A stretch of 15,120 nt of DNA, from assembly GCA_039819115.1 (NCBI GenBank), contig JBCBST010000078.1, forward strand, positions 1-15,120, given 5' to 3'. The position numbers and the translations under genes are program-made. The notes under the pieces were generated by a model. The model was not told the origin of the DNA, ran no database searches, and worked only from the letters and a program-made list of their open reading frames with translations. Positions 13,997-15,120 of this stretch are shown here, piece after piece. Position 1 is the stretch's first letter, and the number at the start of each line of letters is the position of its first letter. The DNA is from JBCBST01 sp039819115. Lineage in GTDB: Bacteria > Bacteroidota > Rhodothermia > Balneolales > Balneolaceae.

Positions 13997-15120
13997 ATGA
14001 AACATGCTATACTAATTACAGCATTTTTAGGGCTGTTATTCGCCAATGTTAAGGCGCAGGAAACCGTAATTTTTCAGGAAAGCTTCGAAACGGACGGTCA
14101 TAACACCCGTTACACCGTTAGCTCTTCAGGAGGATTCAGTCGGACTGGTAACGATCACTTCAATCGCACCGATGGAACCAACATATCAAATACCTCTGGA
14201 GAGTACTCTGGGTTTTTAGGTCGGTATTTCTTCGCCGCGGAAGATACAGACGATAGTGGAGGAGATGGAATCGACACCCAAACTATTGTTATAAGTGGGA
14301 TTGATATTTCCGGATATACAAATCTCCGAATTGCTGGTCTTTTCGGTGCAGGTAACGAAGGTGGTATTGATGCCGGAGGTTATGATAATATCGATATCAT
14401 GACTCTTAACTACTCTATTGATTCAGGGAGTGAGCAAAATGGTATTCACTTCCAATCGGAAATCGGATCTGATTCATTTAATGATCCACTTGGATTAGAC
14501 GCTGACTACAGCGGAGAAGCCGATAACACGGATGGCACGAATCGGCTTGGAACAACTTTGGAGAGATATTCGGTAGATGTTGCCGATACTGGTTCCACGA
14601 TGACCATAACGATCAGAGTTGCAATGAATGGAGCAGCGGAAGAAATTGCATTCGATAACATCCAGGTTATTGGCACGCAGTCATCTGAAAACACGATTTT
14701 TCAGGAAGGCTTCGAAACGGATGGTCATAACACCCGTTATACCGTAAGCTCTTCTGGAGGATTTAGTAGTACTGCAAACGCCCATTTTAATCGCACCGAC
14801 GGCTCCAACATAACCAATGTATCTGGAGCGTACTCTGGTTTTTTAGATCAGTTTTTCTTTGCCACAGAAGACACGGACGATGCAGGAGGAGATGGAGCCC
14901 GCGAACAGACCATTGTTATAAGTGGGATTGATATTTCCGGATATGCGAATCTCCAGATTTCTGGTCTTTTCGGTGCAGGTAACGAAGGTGGTATTAATAA
15001 TGGAGGGTATGATGATACCGATTTTGTACAAGTTAATTACTCCATTGATTCAGGTAGTGAGCAAAATGGGATTCACTTCCAATCGGAAATCGGATCTGAT
15101 TCATTTAATGATCCAATTGG
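13997..15120 (+). CDS. Secreted protein of tandem 209-residue modules, 5' part (runs off window)
   Basis: The frame opens at ATG 13997 and stays open to the edge, giving 374 visible residues. A signal peptide MKHAILITAFLGLLFANVKA is followed by module 1 (residues 25-233, opening IFQESFETDGHNTRYTV and closing EEIAFDNIQVIG) and module 2 from residue 234 (IFQEGFETDGHNTRYTV). The period is exactly 627 bp. Each module is rich in Gly, Asp, Ser and Thr, with acidic loops such as EDTDDSGGDG, and looks like a beta-sandwich; the FxExFE opening and FDNIQV ending recall choice-of-anchor/jelly-roll domains of cell-surface proteins. Such domains often sit at the front of large adhesins or exoenzymes with a C-terminal sorting signal, but that part is outside the window. 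Function is unknown. Confidence 0.85.
   Translation, partial: MKHAILITAFLGLLFANVKAQETVIFQESFETDGHNTRYTVSSSGGFSRTGNDHFNRTDGTNISNTSGEYSGFLGRYFFAAEDTDDSGGDGIDTQTIVISGIDISGYTNLRIAGLFGAGNEGGIDAGGYDNIDIMTLNYSIDSGSEQNGIHFQSEIGSDSFNDPLGLDADYSGEADNTDGTNRLGTTLERYSVDVADTGSTMTITIRVAMNGAAEEIAFDNIQVIGTQSSENTIFQEGFETDGHNTRYTVSSSGGFSSTANAHFNRTDGSNITNVSGAYSGFLDQFFFATEDTDDAGGDGAREQTIVISGIDISGYANLQISGLFGAGNEGGINNGGYDDTDFVQVNYSIDSGSEQNGIHFQSEIGSDSFNDPI
14069..15120 (+). repeat. In-frame tandem DNA repeat, period 627 bp
   Basis: Copy 1 spans 14069-14695 and copy 2 begins at 14696 and is cut by the window edge. Some blocks are identical, for example the 33 bases at 14285-14317 and 14912-14944, and the final stretch ending at 15115 differs from copy 1 by very few bases. 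Other blocks differ at codon third positions and by amino-acid changes. The pattern suggests duplication followed by uneven divergence or gene conversion. Confidence 0.85.

Overview
The window reads like a chromosome segment from the Bacteroidota/Rhodothermota/Balneolota side of the tree, and I favour a Balneolota-like bacterium. This is inferred from a Bacteroides-style tyrosine recombinase, LytS/LytTR signalling genes, DUF2147 and DUF6268 family proteins, few recognisable Shine-Dalgarno sequences, and moderate to low G+C. No 16S gene or other taxonomic marker is present, so the placement is tentative.

Region 1 (about 1-3190) is one end of an integrated mobile element. It holds the 3' end of a membrane-protein gene, a coupled secreted transglutaminase-like protein, a roughly 300 bp non-coding stretch with three inverted repeats and an imperfect 21-bp direct repeat, and a convergent tyrosine integrase. 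Upstream of the integrase are tandem 11-bp repeats (likely arm-type sites) and then the 3' half of a CAT-anticodon tRNA gene followed by a rho-independent terminator. This is the usual layout of an element inserted in the 3' end of a tRNA gene. Related repeats also lie on the far side of the tRNA fragment, which a simple single insertion does not explain.

Region 2 (3307-11580, all minus strand) is a compact export operon, read from right to left: DUF2147-like secreted protein, a fusion of an ABC-type substrate-binding domain to a TolC-family outer-membrane channel, a lipoprotein membrane-fusion adaptor, an RND inner-membrane pump, and a DUF6268 outer-membrane protein. Junctions are 28 bp, a 1-base overlap, 4 bp and a 4-base overlap, so the genes are very probably co-transcribed and partly translationally coupled. 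An unrecognised 135-residue protein gene follows in the same direction.

Region 3 (11581-13571) is a divergent LytS-type histidine kinase and LytTR response regulator pair. It shares a 217 bp intergenic region with the pump operon, and that region carries CATTTC-like motifs phased at one or two helical turns. The natural reading is that the two-component system controls the pump operon and that the substrate-binding domain on the TolC channel lets the pump take or sense a small ligand. The substrate is unknown.

Region 4 (13572-15120) is an A+T-rich intergenic stretch with one possible 51-codon reading frame, then the start of a secreted protein built of 209-residue modules that are nearly identical in places. 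It runs off the right edge of the window.
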